Shown here one piece after another: positions 10,960-20,400 of a stretch of DNA of 64,000 nucleotides (the first letter of the stretch is position 1; the number at the start of each line of letters is the position of its first letter). Position numbers and translations under genes: made by a program. Where the stretch lies: positions 62,001 to 126,000 of the forward strand of contig NZ_LDCP01000004.1 of assembly GCF_001021555.1 (NCBI RefSeq), read 5' to 3'. The notes beneath the pieces are model-generated. The model saw nothing but the letters and a program-made list of their open reading frames with translations, did not search any database and was not told the origin of the DNA. This stretch comes from Aurantiacibacter marinus. GTDB lineage: Bacteria > Pseudomonadota > Alphaproteobacteria > Sphingomonadales > Sphingomonadaceae.

Positions 10960-11718
10960 TCACCCATTGAAATCCGGTTTGCGTTTGCCAGCGAAGGCCG
11001 CGGCACCTTCTGCAAAGTCGCCGCGCATGAAGGCATCGGTAAAGATCGCCAGCGTCTGGTCGTCATCGCCGGTCTGACCATCGAGAACGCGGCGCACGAA
11101 CATCTTGATTTCACGGATTGAATGCGGACTGGCAGAAAGGATGTCATTCAACAAGCCGCGTGGACTGTCGGCGATCATCTCGACAAGTCCGATGCGCTGC
11201 GCTTCGGCGGCGTCCAGCAGTCCACCGGTGAATAGCATCCGCTTAGCCTGGCCCGGCCCGACAAGATCAGTCAGCAATTTCACATCATGCAGCGGGTATA
11301 CAATCCCCAACTTGCCCGGTGTAATTCCAAAACGCGCCTTGTCGGTTGCGACGCGCAGATCGCAGGCAATGGCGATCCCGCAGCCACCGCCCACACAATC
11401 CCCTTCGACAAAAGCAACGGTCGGCAGGGTCAGCCGCGCCAGATCATGTTGCACACGGTTGATCGCCGCCTGATTGGCCGCGAGCCACGCGCCATCGTCC
11501 TTATGCAGGAGCATTTCCTTAATGTCGGCACCAGCACAAAACACACCGCCTGGCTGCGCGGAGCGAATAACCAAGGTCCGCACGGCAGGATCAGCCCGCG
11601 CCTGTTCCAGCAAGCCCGGCATAGCTTCCCACATGGCCATATTGAACGCGTTGCGCTTATCCAGTCGGTCGATAAGCAAATGCGCGACGGGGCCATCGAA
11701 TTCGAGGCGAAGGTTCAT
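10960..11718 (-). CDS. Enoyl-CoA hydratase/isomerase (crotonase) family protein, atypical active site
   Basis: A crotonase-fold acyl-CoA enzyme of 252 residues. The oxyanion-hole segments are clear (FCAGADIKEM at about 61-70; CVGGGCGIAIACDLR at about 109-123). However the two catalytic glutamates of true enoyl-CoA hydratases are not where expected: GGGCE is GGGCG, and the PE after the FG motif is replaced in FGITPGKLG. It may be an isomerase, hydrolase or decarboxylase of the superfamily. It stands alone, with no acyl-CoA genes nearby, so the substrate is unknown. Confidence 0.85.
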   Translation of the reverse strand: MNLRLEFDGPVAHLLIDRLDKRNAFNMAMWEAMPGLLEQARADPAVRTLVIRSAQPGGVFCAGADIKEMLLHKDDGAWLAANQAAINRVQHDLARLTLPTVAFVEGDCVGGGCGIAIACDLRVATDKARFGITPGKLGIVYPLHDVKLLTDLVGPGQAKRMLFTGGLLDAAEAQRIGLVEMIADSPRGLLNDILSASPHSIREIKMFVRRVLDGQTGDDDQTLAIFTDAFMRGDFAEGAAAFAGKRKPDFNG

Positions 11719-11837
11719 GCTGAATGGCTTTCAGGAAGTGGTCTGCATTGGTCCACATCTTCAAAGCCTGCATGTCAATCCCTGCGAAGACAGCGAGGCC
11801 TGGAAAAAAAGCGAGTAAGCTGCTCAGCGAGGCTGTT

Positions 11838-12074
11838 TCAGATAATGTAGCTCCAGCCGTCGGGCAGCTTCGTCCGGTTGGCGACCATTCGGTCATGCAG
11901 ATGGGCGATCTGCTTACTGCCCGTTTTTATAAACAGGAATGGGAATACGCCGTGCAGAACGCAGGCCAATCCCGCCCAGATCATGCGGAACCCGAAACCT
12001 GATGCGTGAACAAGATGCTCACCATAGGTCTCACCGACGTCGGCGGGGTGCTGTGTGAAGGTCTTCAGGATCAT
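11838..12074 (-). CDS. DUF6356 family small protein
   Basis: A 78-residue protein recognisable from HPADVGETYGEHL near the N-terminus, the hydrophobic segment at about 32-49 (WAGLACVLHGVFPFLFI) and the conserved tail HDRMVANR. It is common in sphingomonads and related bacteria and sometimes misnamed a capsule protein. It has one probable membrane helix; function is unknown. It is divergent from the Lrp/AsnC regulator across about 100 bp. Confidence 0.85.
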   Translation of the reverse strand: MILKTFTQHPADVGETYGEHLVHASGFGFRMIWAGLACVLHGVFPFLFIKTGSKQIAHLHDRMVANRTKLPDGWSYII

Positions 12075-12178
12075 TTTTGCCTATCCATTCTGTTTGCAGG
12101 ACTTATATGCTACTGTCTGCTGAAATTCTTCCCAAATTTATCGCTTTTTTGCCTCATGTCAGTTAGTGTATCTCATAT

Positions 12179-12655
12179 ATGATCGATAAATTGAAACTTG
12201 ATTCCATAGACTGGGCCATCCTGGGCCAATTGCAGCGCGATGCTTCGCAAACAGTCCAGGCAATCGGCGATCAGGTCGGTCTGTCGTCCAATCCCTGCTG
12301 GAGGCGGATCAAGCGGATGGAGGATGCAGGAGTAATCGCCAAACGCGTCGCCCTGCTTGATCCGCACGCGGTGGGGCTGGCCACAACCGTCTTTGTGGCG
12401 ATCCGTATAAACCGGCACGATTCCGGATGGCTGGAGACTTTCGCCGCAGCCATCAATGCGCTCGACGAAGTGATAGAATGTCATCGGATGGCAGGAGATA
12501 TCGATTATATGCTGAAACTGAGGGTCCGGGACATTGCCGATTACGACCGCATCTATCAGCGCTTGATCGGGCGTGTTGCGGGCCTTTCGGATGTCACAGC
12601 CAGCTTCTCTATGGAGGAGATGAAATTCACTACCGCCTTGCCGCGGCCTGACTAA
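12179..12655 (+). CDS. Lrp/AsnC family transcriptional regulator
   Basis: A 158-residue regulator with an N-terminal winged HTH (LDSIDWAILGQLQRDAS through GLSSNPCWRRIKRMEDAGVI, about 7-53) and a C-terminal RAM ligand-binding domain (about 68-145, with the GDIDYMLKLRV strand). Family members respond to amino acids and often control the adjacent gene. The neighbours are a divergent DUF6356 gene and a convergent YeiH-type gene, neither an obvious amino-acid gene, so its target is open. Confidence 0.92.
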   Translation: MIDKLKLDSIDWAILGQLQRDASQTVQAIGDQVGLSSNPCWRRIKRMEDAGVIAKRVALLDPHAVGLATTVFVAIRINRHDSGWLETFAAAINALDEVIECHRMAGDIDYMLKLRVRDIADYDRIYQRLIGRVAGLSDVTASFSMEEMKFTTALPRPD

Positions 12656-12700
12656 CGCAAACTGGCTCCGGCTATTGTCCGCACGGCAGTACGCAGCTGG

Positions 12701-13771
12701 CTAGAGCAGCAAGCTGGCTACAGCGAAGGCGATTGCAAAAGAGGCAAGCGTCGCACCGATGACGGGAAGTAGTGTGGACCATCCCGCCTCCAGCAAATCG
12801 GACAAGCGAGAGCGCATTGCGGTGGCCGTCACTGCAAGCAATAGCAGAGCCTTGGAAGCATCCAGTGCGCCGCCGCGAACGACCGCCGGCACATCAATCA
12901 TGCTGTTCGCTATCAGCAAAACCAGAAACCCGATGATGAACCAAGGCAGAAATGCGCGGCCCCTGCTGGCAATTCCCTTTGCGCCCGATCCGCCCAGCCA
13001 GACAGCAACCAGCGCCACAATCGGACCAAGCATCGCAACACGCGCCAGTTTCACCACTGTTCCGTCGCGCCCGGCGGCGTCGGAATAGGCGAAGGCACCG
13101 CCAATTGCCTGCCCTGCATCATGCACCGATGCGCCGATTAGGAAGCCTGCCTGCCGGTCTGAAAACTCCGCCAGTTGCGCAAGCGCCGGATAGGCGGACA
13201 TGGCAATCGCGCTGGCAACTGCCACCCCGACCAACGTGACGGAAAAGCGCGCCTGATCCAGCCGGTCCTTGCCAATAACGCCGTACAGCGCGAGTGCGGC
13301 GGAGGCACCGCAAATCGCGGTCGCTCCGCCCGCCAGCATACCTGCTTCACGCGATTGCCCACTTAGGCGCGCTGTAATCATGGCTGCACCAAATGCGCCA
13401 AGCATCACCAACAGCAGGCCGCCAAAGGCCACCCAGCCCAGCGCCATGACTTGCGCGAAAGTGACTTGCAGCCCAAGCAATACAATACCGAATTGCAAGA
13501 ACCGTTTCGCCGCAAAATCCAGGCCAGGCGCAGTCACCTCGACTTCCGATACAAAGCTCAAAGCCAGACCGATAAGCAAACCCAGCAGGATAACCGGGAA
13601 GCCATATTGGCTCGCTAGCCAGGCCGCCGCCAGTGCTGCGGTCCCGCAGAGTAACAATCCCGGAACATATTCGCTGAAAGCCCGCTGCGCAGCGGGAGCC
13701 GCCGTGTCTTCGGCAAGATACAGTTCCCCGAACAGATCGCCAGCGTTGTAGTCGGATGAGCGCCGCGTCAT
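12701..13771 (-). CDS. YeiH/PSE-type putative sulfate exporter family membrane protein
   Basis: A 356-residue polytopic protein with about ten helices of the YeiH (UPF0324) family, annotated as putative sulfate exporters; related proteins are linked to sulfite/taurine or cysteine metabolism. Family-specific segments include FGIVLLGLQVTF at about 93-104, GGATAICGASAA at about 147-158 and SVHDAGQAIGGAFA at about 215-228. The N-terminal 30 residues are polar and extra to the core. The start overlaps the cdd stop by ATGA, so it is the third gene of the yhhQ-cdd-yeiH operon, although no shared pathway is evident. Confidence 0.88.
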   Translation of the reverse strand: MTRRSSDYNAGDLFGELYLAEDTAAPAAQRAFSEYVPGLLLCGTAALAAAWLASQYGFPVILLGLLIGLALSFVSEVEVTAPGLDFAAKRFLQFGIVLLGLQVTFAQVMALGWVAFGGLLLVMLGAFGAAMITARLSGQSREAGMLAGGATAICGASAALALYGVIGKDRLDQARFSVTLVGVAVASAIAMSAYPALAQLAEFSDRQAGFLIGASVHDAGQAIGGAFAYSDAAGRDGTVVKLARVAMLGPIVALVAVWLGGSGAKGIASRGRAFLPWFIIGFLVLLIANSMIDVPAVVRGGALDASKALLLLAVTATAMRSRLSDLLEAGWSTLLPVIGATLASFAIAFAVASLLL

Positions 13772-14193
13772 TCGAGGATAAAGGCGTTCGGAAGAAGTGT
13801 GCTGATATCTGTGTGCAGGCGGTCTTCACCCGCCGCATCGCAGCAGATAATCCGGGTATTGCTCTTTGCCAATTGCGCGGCCTCCGCAATCGCCTGCCTG
13901 CACCCTCCGCATGGCGTGATCGCGCCATTACCGCCTTCGGTATCGCTACGGTGTCCGCCAACGATTGCAATGCGCGCAACATTTTCGAGGCCGAAGGCCT
14001 GCTGTGCCGCGGTCAGAGCGGATTGCTCTGCACACACGCCCAGCCGGTAACAGGCGTTTTCCATATTCGCGCCCACGGCAATCCGGCCATCGGTGCTTTC
14101 CACCGCACAGCCGACCAGGAAATTCGAATAGGGCGCATGGGCCCGTGCCCTTGCCTCGCGCGCCATGGCGATCAGCGCGTCCTCGTTCTTCAT
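13768..14193 (-). CDS. cdd: Cytidine deaminase
   Basis: Deaminates cytidine and deoxycytidine to uridine forms in pyrimidine salvage. The 141-residue product has the size of the homotetrameric class and the zinc motifs CAEQSAL (about 54-60) and PCGGCRQ (about 94-100), with three Cys as zinc ligands and Glu as proton shuttle. It overlaps the transporter upstream and the YeiH gene downstream by ATGA. A NupC-type nucleoside transporter is encoded divergently about 800 bp away, giving uptake plus deamination. Confidence 0.95.
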   Translation of the reverse strand: MKNEDALIAMAREARARAHAPYSNFLVGCAVESTDGRIAVGANMENACYRLGVCAEQSALTAAQQAFGLENVARIAIVGGHRSDTEGGNGAITPCGGCRQAIAEAAQLAKSNTRIICCDAAGEDRLHTDISTLLPNAFILE

Positions 14194-14852
14194 GCTTCAC
14201 GGTCCAGACGTTTCGCCAGGGCAACCGCGCCAGCAATCAGGAACGGCACCAGCACGAAAGAAAGCACAACCTTGGCGATGGCTTGGCCGACGAGCAAATT
14301 GCCAATGGGGAATTCGCCATAGAATGCCAGCGTTATGAAGATCAGCGTATCGACCGCCTGACTGATGGCAGAGGCAATCGCGCCGCGCGCCATGAGCCAG
14401 AAGCCGCCCCCATCGCCCTTGCCGCGCAGTTTGTTGAATATCCAGACATTCAGCAGCAGTGATACACCATAGGCGACCGGCCCGGCCGCCATGATCCGCG
14501 GCGTCTGCCCATGGACCGTATCAAATGCTGCGAGATTTTCGGCAGGCATTTCTGGCGAAGCCGGCAACGCGAGCACCAGGAAAATGAGGCCGATGGAAAA
14601 GGCGAGCGGCAAAAAGCCCCACAGCACCAACCTGTCGGCAACTGGCTTGCCATGCTGCTGCGAAACAACGCTGGAAATCACAACCAGCAACAAGAACGCC
14701 AGAATGCCGCTTTCGACCACAATGGGCCCGATCGCGAACTGTTTGAAAGCCAGCACCCCCGCGATCACGGTCATCCCGCCATACAGCAGGGTCATCACGA
14801 AGAGCGAGCGGGCAATCGGCACGGTGCCGGCGGGCAATGGTGGGTTGGTCAT
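14190..14852 (-). CDS. Queuosine precursor transporter family protein (YhhQ/VUT)
   Basis: A 220-residue membrane protein with about six helices belonging to the VUT (DUF165/YhhQ) family of queuine or preQ0/preQ1 importers. Supporting segments are GPIVVESGILAFLLLVVIS near 42-60 and the second half RGAIASAISQAVDTLIFITLAF at about 152-173, where the SQxxDT motif is characteristic. It begins the operon with cdd and yeiH. No preQ1 riboswitch was identified in its short leader. Confidence 0.88.
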   Translation of the reverse strand: MTNPPLPAGTVPIARSLFVMTLLYGGMTVIAGVLAFKQFAIGPIVVESGILAFLLLVVISSVVSQQHGKPVADRLVLWGFLPLAFSIGLIFLVLALPASPEMPAENLAAFDTVHGQTPRIMAAGPVAYGVSLLLNVWIFNKLRGKGDGGGFWLMARGAIASAISQAVDTLIFITLAFYGEFPIGNLLVGQAIAKVVLSFVLVPFLIAGAVALAKRLDREA

Positions 14853-14976
14853 CCACGATGGCTATGGCCCGAAGGCAGCGATTGGCAAGTCCTCGTGCGG
14901 GATAACTCCCAATTTCCGTTTGTACACGGCGGGGGAATCGGCAAGGACCCAAATCGACTGCATGTTAGGAGAAGCC

Positions 14977-16320
14977 GTGCCTCCCCAAATCGTATCACTC
15001 GCCGGGATCGCTGTGATCCTGTTGATCGCATTCCTGTTATCAACCGGAAAGCGCCGCATCAAATTGCGTATCGTCGGGGCGGCCTTTGCGCTTCAGGCGC
15101 TGATGGCAGTTCTTGTGCTCAGTACGCCTTGGGGCGTGCAGGCGATCCAGTTTCTGTCCAATGGCGTCATCGCGCTGCTGGACTATTCCAAGGTCGGGAT
15201 CGAAGCCGTGTTCGGCTCCATGGATGCAAACCCCTTCACCAACACCTTTGTTATCGCGGCGTTGCCTGTGATCGTGTTCTTCGCAGCGATTGTTTCGATT
15301 CTGTACCATTGGGGCATCATGCAGCGGCTGGTGCGCTGGGTTGGCGGAGCGATTGGCTGGATTACCGGCATCAGCAAAGTGGAAGCGCTGGGCAGTGCAG
15401 CCAATATCTTTGTCGGCCAGTCGGAAAGCCCGCTTGTCGTGCGGCCATATCTTGCAGCTCTCTCTCCGAGCCGGTTGTTCACCTTGATGACCGTGGGCAT
15501 GGCCGGGGTCGCAGGGACTATTCTTGCGGCATACGCCAGTTTTATCGGTTCAGAAGCTGTCCCGTTCTTGCTGGCCGCTGCCTTCATGTCCGCACCTGGC
15601 GGTATCCTGATGGCCAAGATCATCATGCCCGACGATGAAAGCGATCTGGCGCGCGATGCGGCCATATTGTCCGGTGTCGAAACCGAAGAGATCAAACTGC
15701 CTGATGCGCGTATCAGCGCGGAGGGGCCAGCTGCACTTACCGAAGGCGGAAAGGCGCATGAGGTCGAGGTCGCCGAAACCTTTGAAGAAGGGCACAAGCC
15801 CGCAAACGTGATCGAAGCTGCCGCACAGGGTACACAGACGGGCGTAAAGCTGGCCGTGGCAGTAGGCGCGATGGTGATGGTCTTTGTCGCGCTGGTGGCG
15901 CTGGCCAATGGCATCCTTGGCGGCGTTGGCGGCTGGTTCGGCTATCCCGATGTCAGTTTCCAGCAGTTGCTCGGCTTTGTCTTTGCACCGGTGATGTATC
16001 TGATCGGCGTGCCTTGGAACGAGGCCGGAATCGCCGGAGGTTTGTTCGGCACCAAGATCGTTCTCAACGAATTTGTGGCGTTCATTGAACTGGGCAGCCT
16101 GAGCGAGGGCACGTTTTCGGTACGCACAACTGCCATCGTGACCTTTGCACTATGCGGCTTTGCCAATTTCAGTTCGATTGCCATCCAGATGGCGGTGACA
16201 GGAGGCCTTGCGCCCAATCAGCGTCCGGTTATTGCAAAGCTGGGCCTGCGCGCACTGGCGGCAGGCTCTCTTGCCAATTTGATGAGCGCGGCACTGGCCG
16301 GGCTCTTGCTGCCCTACTGA
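14977..16320 (+). CDS. NupC-family concentrative nucleoside transporter
   Basis: Proton- or sodium-driven nucleoside importer of the inner membrane. I choose the GTG at 14977 because AGGAG sits five bases before it; an ATG at 14962 is in frame but has no such site. The resulting 447-residue protein has the CNT organisation: N-terminal helices, nucleoside-recognition/gate core with NIFVGQSESPLVVRPYL at about 142-158, a hydrophilic insert at about 220-280, and the C-terminal NEFVAFIEL and CGFANFSSIAIQ segments. It is divergent from yhhQ-cdd and precedes the 2OG oxygenase by 11 bases. Confidence 0.92.
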   Translation: MPPQIVSLAGIAVILLIAFLLSTGKRRIKLRIVGAAFALQALMAVLVLSTPWGVQAIQFLSNGVIALLDYSKVGIEAVFGSMDANPFTNTFVIAALPVIVFFAAIVSILYHWGIMQRLVRWVGGAIGWITGISKVEALGSAANIFVGQSESPLVVRPYLAALSPSRLFTLMTVGMAGVAGTILAAYASFIGSEAVPFLLAAAFMSAPGGILMAKIIMPDDESDLARDAAILSGVETEEIKLPDARISAEGPAALTEGGKAHEVEVAETFEEGHKPANVIEAAAQGTQTGVKLAVAVGAMVMVFVALVALANGILGGVGGWFGYPDVSFQQLLGFVFAPVMYLIGVPWNEAGIAGGLFGTKIVLNEFVAFIELGSLSEGTFSVRTTAIVTFALCGFANFSSIAIQMAVTGGLAPNQRPVIAKLGLRALAAGSLANLMSAALAGLLLPY

Positions 16321-16331
16321 GGACCCGGGAA

Positions 16332-17255
16332 ATGGCCGAGCTTGCATCCATATCACTCGAACAGCCGCTGGAAGAGATTTCAGACGAGCTGGGTAACAGC
16401 TTTGCCGAATTCGGTTTCGCTATCGTCCGCGATCACGGCATTCCGCAGGATCTGATCGATCGAGCAGAAGATTTGGCCAAAGCCTTTTTCGCGCTCCCGG
16501 AAAATACGAAGAAAGCGTACCATATTGCGGGCGGCGGCGGAGCGCGAGGCTACACTCCCTTTGGAACAGAAATTGCCAAGGACGCAGAGGTCCATGACCT
16601 GAAGGAATTCTGGCACGTCGGGCGTAGCCTGCCGGAAGGCCATGCGCTTTCGGATTTCATGGCACCCAATATCTGGCCATCCGAAATCCCGGGCTTTCAA
16701 CAAACTTTCGAGCAGCTTTATACAGAGTTCGAAAAAGCGGGCGACACGATCCTGCGGGCCATCGCGATGCACCTTGGTCTGGCAGATGATTACTTCGTAC
16801 CAACGGTGGAGGACGGCAATTCGGTAATGCGCCTGCTGCATTATCCACCACTCGCCAATGACGTGCCCAAAGGCGCGATCAGAGCTGCCGCGCATGGTGA
16901 TATCAACACCATCACGCTGCTGCTTGGAGCCGAAGAAGCAGGGCTGGAACTGCTGAACAAGCAAGGCGAATGGGTGCCTGTCTCGCCGCCCAAGGGCGCG
17001 TTGGCAGTCAATGTGGGGGACATGCTGGAACGGCTGACAAACTGCCGCCTGCGGTCAACGACGCACCGCGTCGTCAATCCCGGCGGCGAGGCAGCGCGCC
17101 GCTCACGTTATTCCATGCCGTTCTTCCTCCATTTCCGGCCAGATTTCGTGATCGAGCCGCTGGAACAATGCCTCGCGCCAGGTGACAAACCTGCCCCGCC
17201 GATCACCTCCCATGAGTTTTTGCTCCAGCGATTGCGGGAAATCGGCCTCGCCTGA
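16332..17255 (+). CDS. 2-oxoglutarate/Fe(II)-dependent oxygenase, isopenicillin N synthase-like family
   Basis: A 307-residue non-haem iron oxygenase. The DIOX-type N-terminal region (FGFAIVRDHGIP at about 27-38) is followed by the jelly-roll core with iron ligands H-x-D in AAHGDINTIT (about 187-196) and the distal His in STTHRVVNP (about 242-250), then the 2OG-binding R-x-S in RYSMPFF. The start is the ATG just after the nupC stop; the open frame upstream lies inside nupC. The 11-base gap implies cotranscription with the nucleoside transporter, so a nucleoside or pyrimidine base is a possible substrate, an inference from context. Confidence 0.9.
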   Translation: MAELASISLEQPLEEISDELGNSFAEFGFAIVRDHGIPQDLIDRAEDLAKAFFALPENTKKAYHIAGGGGARGYTPFGTEIAKDAEVHDLKEFWHVGRSLPEGHALSDFMAPNIWPSEIPGFQQTFEQLYTEFEKAGDTILRAIAMHLGLADDYFVPTVEDGNSVMRLLHYPPLANDVPKGAIRAAAHGDINTITLLLGAEEAGLELLNKQGEWVPVSPPKGALAVNVGDMLERLTNCRLRSTTHRVVNPGGEAARRSRYSMPFFLHFRPDFVIEPLEQCLAPGDKPAPPITSHEFLLQRLREIGLA

Positions 17256-17493
17256 CAGGCTCAACCGATTCGCAGGGAAATTGACGGATTGCACCGCTTG
17301 GGCTCGCCAGAATGTTGCGATGCAGCAACAGTTGCTTCTGAAACCATGCTCAACCCACAAGAAATAGCCCGAATCTGACCCCTAGAGATTGCAGTGTCAC
17401 ATCTCTGTAAGAAAAGTGCCGTTGAGCACGGCTATCCAGCCAATCACCCACTCTCAGGGCTAAGCGTTCTCCAGATCAAGGATTTCCAGGGAC
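17256..17493. other. Leader/promoter region of the Oar-like receptor
   Basis: A 238-bp gap without a supportable gene. It contains a nested repeat of GTTGC/GCAAC/GTTGC at 17314-17335 that does not carry a T-run and so is not a convincing terminator. No clear -35/-10 pair or regulator motif was identified; the motif found at the alginate promoters is absent. Confidence 0.5.
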
Positions 17494-20400
17494 ATGAAAA
17501 TCAGATTCCTTCTTGCTGCCAGTGTGGCAAGCATCGCCAGCGCCGCAATGCTGCCGCAAATGGCACAGGCCCAGCAAATTACTTCCGGCGTTCAGGGCGA
17601 AGTCACGGACTCCGAAGGCAACCCGCTTCCTGGCGCGGTTGTTACCGTCACTGACACCCGTACTGACAATACTCGCACACAAACTGCCGATGTCGACGGG
17701 TCCTTCCGCTTCGGCTCGCTGGTTTCGGGCGGTCCCTACACCGTTACCGTCACCGCGCCGGGTTTCGAAGGCCAGTCGGTTGAAGACCAGTACATCAGCA
17801 TTTCGGGCAACACGTCCTACACCTTCGCTCTGACATCTGCTGCGGCCGCCAGCGAAAACGTGATCGTCGTCAGCGGCGCGCGTGTGAACGTGCAGCAGCT
17901 TGCCGTCGGGCCGAGCTTGTCCTTCGACCAGCAGACACTGGAAAGCTTCCCTTCGATTACGCGTGACGTGCGCGACATCATCCGCATCGACCCTCGCGTC
18001 AGCCTCGACCGCGACAACGAAGTTGACCGCATTTCCTGCCTGGGCGGCAACGATCGCGGCAACACTTTCACCGTTGACGGCACCATTCAGGCTGACGTTT
18101 TCGGCTTGAACGGCACGCCGTTCGCAGCGCGTAACGCCCTGCCCCTGCCGTTTGACACCATCCGTGAAACATCGGTCGAATTCGCTCCGTTCGATGTGGA
18201 ATACTCGGACTTCACCGGCTGTCTCGTGAACGTTGTTACAAAGTCGGGCACCAATCAGTTCCACGGCAGCGCGTTCTTCAATTACCGCGATTCCGCATTG
18301 CGTGGCAACTCGATCGATGGCGACGATTTCAGCGTCGATCCTTTCCAGGAAAAGCGTTGGGGCGCGACACTGGGTGGTCCAATCATCCCTGATCGCCTGT
18401 TCTTCTTCGCCGGTTACGAAGAAACCGACCTTGGCGGTGCCAATGATTTCGGTCCGTTCGGCGCCAACTTCCCGAACGAGGCACTTTTCGTAACGCAAGG
18501 CCAGTTCGACGAATTCTCCCAGATCGCAAGCAGCGTCTATGGCCAGGAAACCGGCGGCTACCCCCGCACACTGGCAGAATCTTCGGTCCGTTATTTCGGT
18601 CGTCTCGATGCTTACATCACTGACGGGCAGCGTCTGGAAGCGACCTACCAGCGCCTTGAAGAAACCAATGTCGAAAGCGATTTCGGCGGCGACAATCTGA
18701 CCGGCCTGAATTCGTTCGAAGACGAAGGCACGATCTCCGACTATTATTCGCTGCGTCTGTATTCCGACTGGAATGACGTGCTTTCTACCGAAATCCGCCT
18801 CAGCCGCGCAGACGTGGCCGATCAGCAGGGCCCGTTCGGTGGTGGTGAAGCCCAGTCGGACAATCCGATCCCGCGTCTGGTCGTGGGTGTAACCGGCCCC
18901 GGCGCTGATGGCGTCATCGGAACTGCCGATGACCGCAATGGCGTGCTGTCCACCGGCCCGGGCATCTTCCGCTCGGCCAACCAGCTCAACACCAACATCG
19001 ACCAGATCAAGGTTCAGGCGAACCTCAATCTCGATCGTCACCAGATCAAGTTCGGTGCGGACATAAACGATCTGGAAGTGTTCAATCTGTTCGCAATCAA
19101 CGCGACGGGTTCGCTCTACTTCCAGAGCCTGGCGGACTTCCAGCAAGGCCTGCTGTCTGACGGTAGCGAGCTGTTCCCGGATGCAGACGAAGTTGTTGCC
19201 GGCCTTGCATATGGTGCTGACATCAACGCTGCGTCGGGCGGCGATATCAACAACGCTGCCGCAGCATTCAGCCGCCGCATCTATTCCATCTACTTCCAGG
19301 ATGAAATCCAGGCGACGCCGCAGCTTAGCCTTACCGCAGGTTTGCGTCTGCAATGGTATGATGGCGACGAGCCGACTGAAAACCCCAATTTCATCACGCG
19401 TTATGGCTTTTCAAACGCCACATCGTTCAGTGATCTGGGCAAGCTTTGGTTGCCGCGCCTTTCGGCCACTTATGAGCTGGACAACGACGGGTTCCTTTCC
19501 AACTCCAGCCTTACCGGCGGCATCGGCCGCTTTGCTGGCGGCGATCCGGTCGTATATTTCTCGAACGCATTTTCGAACAACGGCTTCTCGTCCGCACTTG
19601 GCGCACTTACTTTCGGCTGCAACACGCCGAATGATGGTGTCCAGGCCGATGTTGTCACCAACGGCACCTTCACAGGCTTCCCGCAGTGCGTAATCGACAG
19701 CGGCGCGAATACCGCTGCTGCCGGCCTGGCCGACACCCAGTCGACCGATCCGGAATTCAATGTACCAAGCGTGTGGCGTGCCAACATCGGCTTCGCCACG
19801 GAAATTGGCACCGAGGGAGGCTTCTTCAGCAACTGGAACCTGAATCTCGATTATATCTACAGCCGGTATATCGATACGCTAAACTTCGTCGACCTGTCGC
19901 AGACGCCTAACATCACGCGCGGCCTCAACGGCTTTACCGTAGATGGCCGTCCGATTTACGCGGCAATCGATCCGACCGATTCAGATGCGGCAGGGTGTAA
20001 CGCAAATCTGGTCTATCCAGGTGGCACTCCGCCGGTTTGGAACAACGTGACCGCACAGTGTTTCAACCGCATTGGCCGTGATGATGAAATCCAGCTGACC
20101 AACGGCCCGGATTATTCCAGCCAGACCGCATCGGTGATCCTGAACAAGCGCTTCGACGGCGGACTGTTCACGCAAGGCGGCAGCACACGTATGACCTTTG
20201 GTTATGCCTGGACTGATGCCGACAACAACCGCAACGTCGGTTCTTCCACCGCGACTTCGTCCTATGACGTGACTGCGGCGTTCGACCGGCAGAACCCGGC
20301 AATTTCGCGGTCCAACTACGAAACGCGTCACAATTTCACTGCTGCGCTCTCGCTCCGTGAAGAATTCATCGAGGACTATTCCACCAGCCTCGGCATCTTC

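Noticed and set aside
11657-11896. Small minus-strand open frame of 79 codons between the crotonase and DUF6356 genes
   Set aside because: Overlaps both neighbours, has no recognisable domain and no ribosome binding site.
14853-14976. PreQ1 riboswitch before the queuosine precursor transporter
   Set aside because: No preQ1-aptamer-like hairpin followed by an A-rich tail was recognised in the short divergent region.
17312-17336. GTTGC/GCAAC nested repeats as a terminator for the 2OG oxygenase gene
   Set aside because: Short stems without a T-run; no support for termination.
17476-19353. Long open frame on the minus strand (625 codons)
   Set aside because: It is antisense to the Oar-like TonB receptor, whose frame shows signal peptide, regulatory domain, plug and barrel; the antisense product has no recognisable domain and mirrors codon bias.
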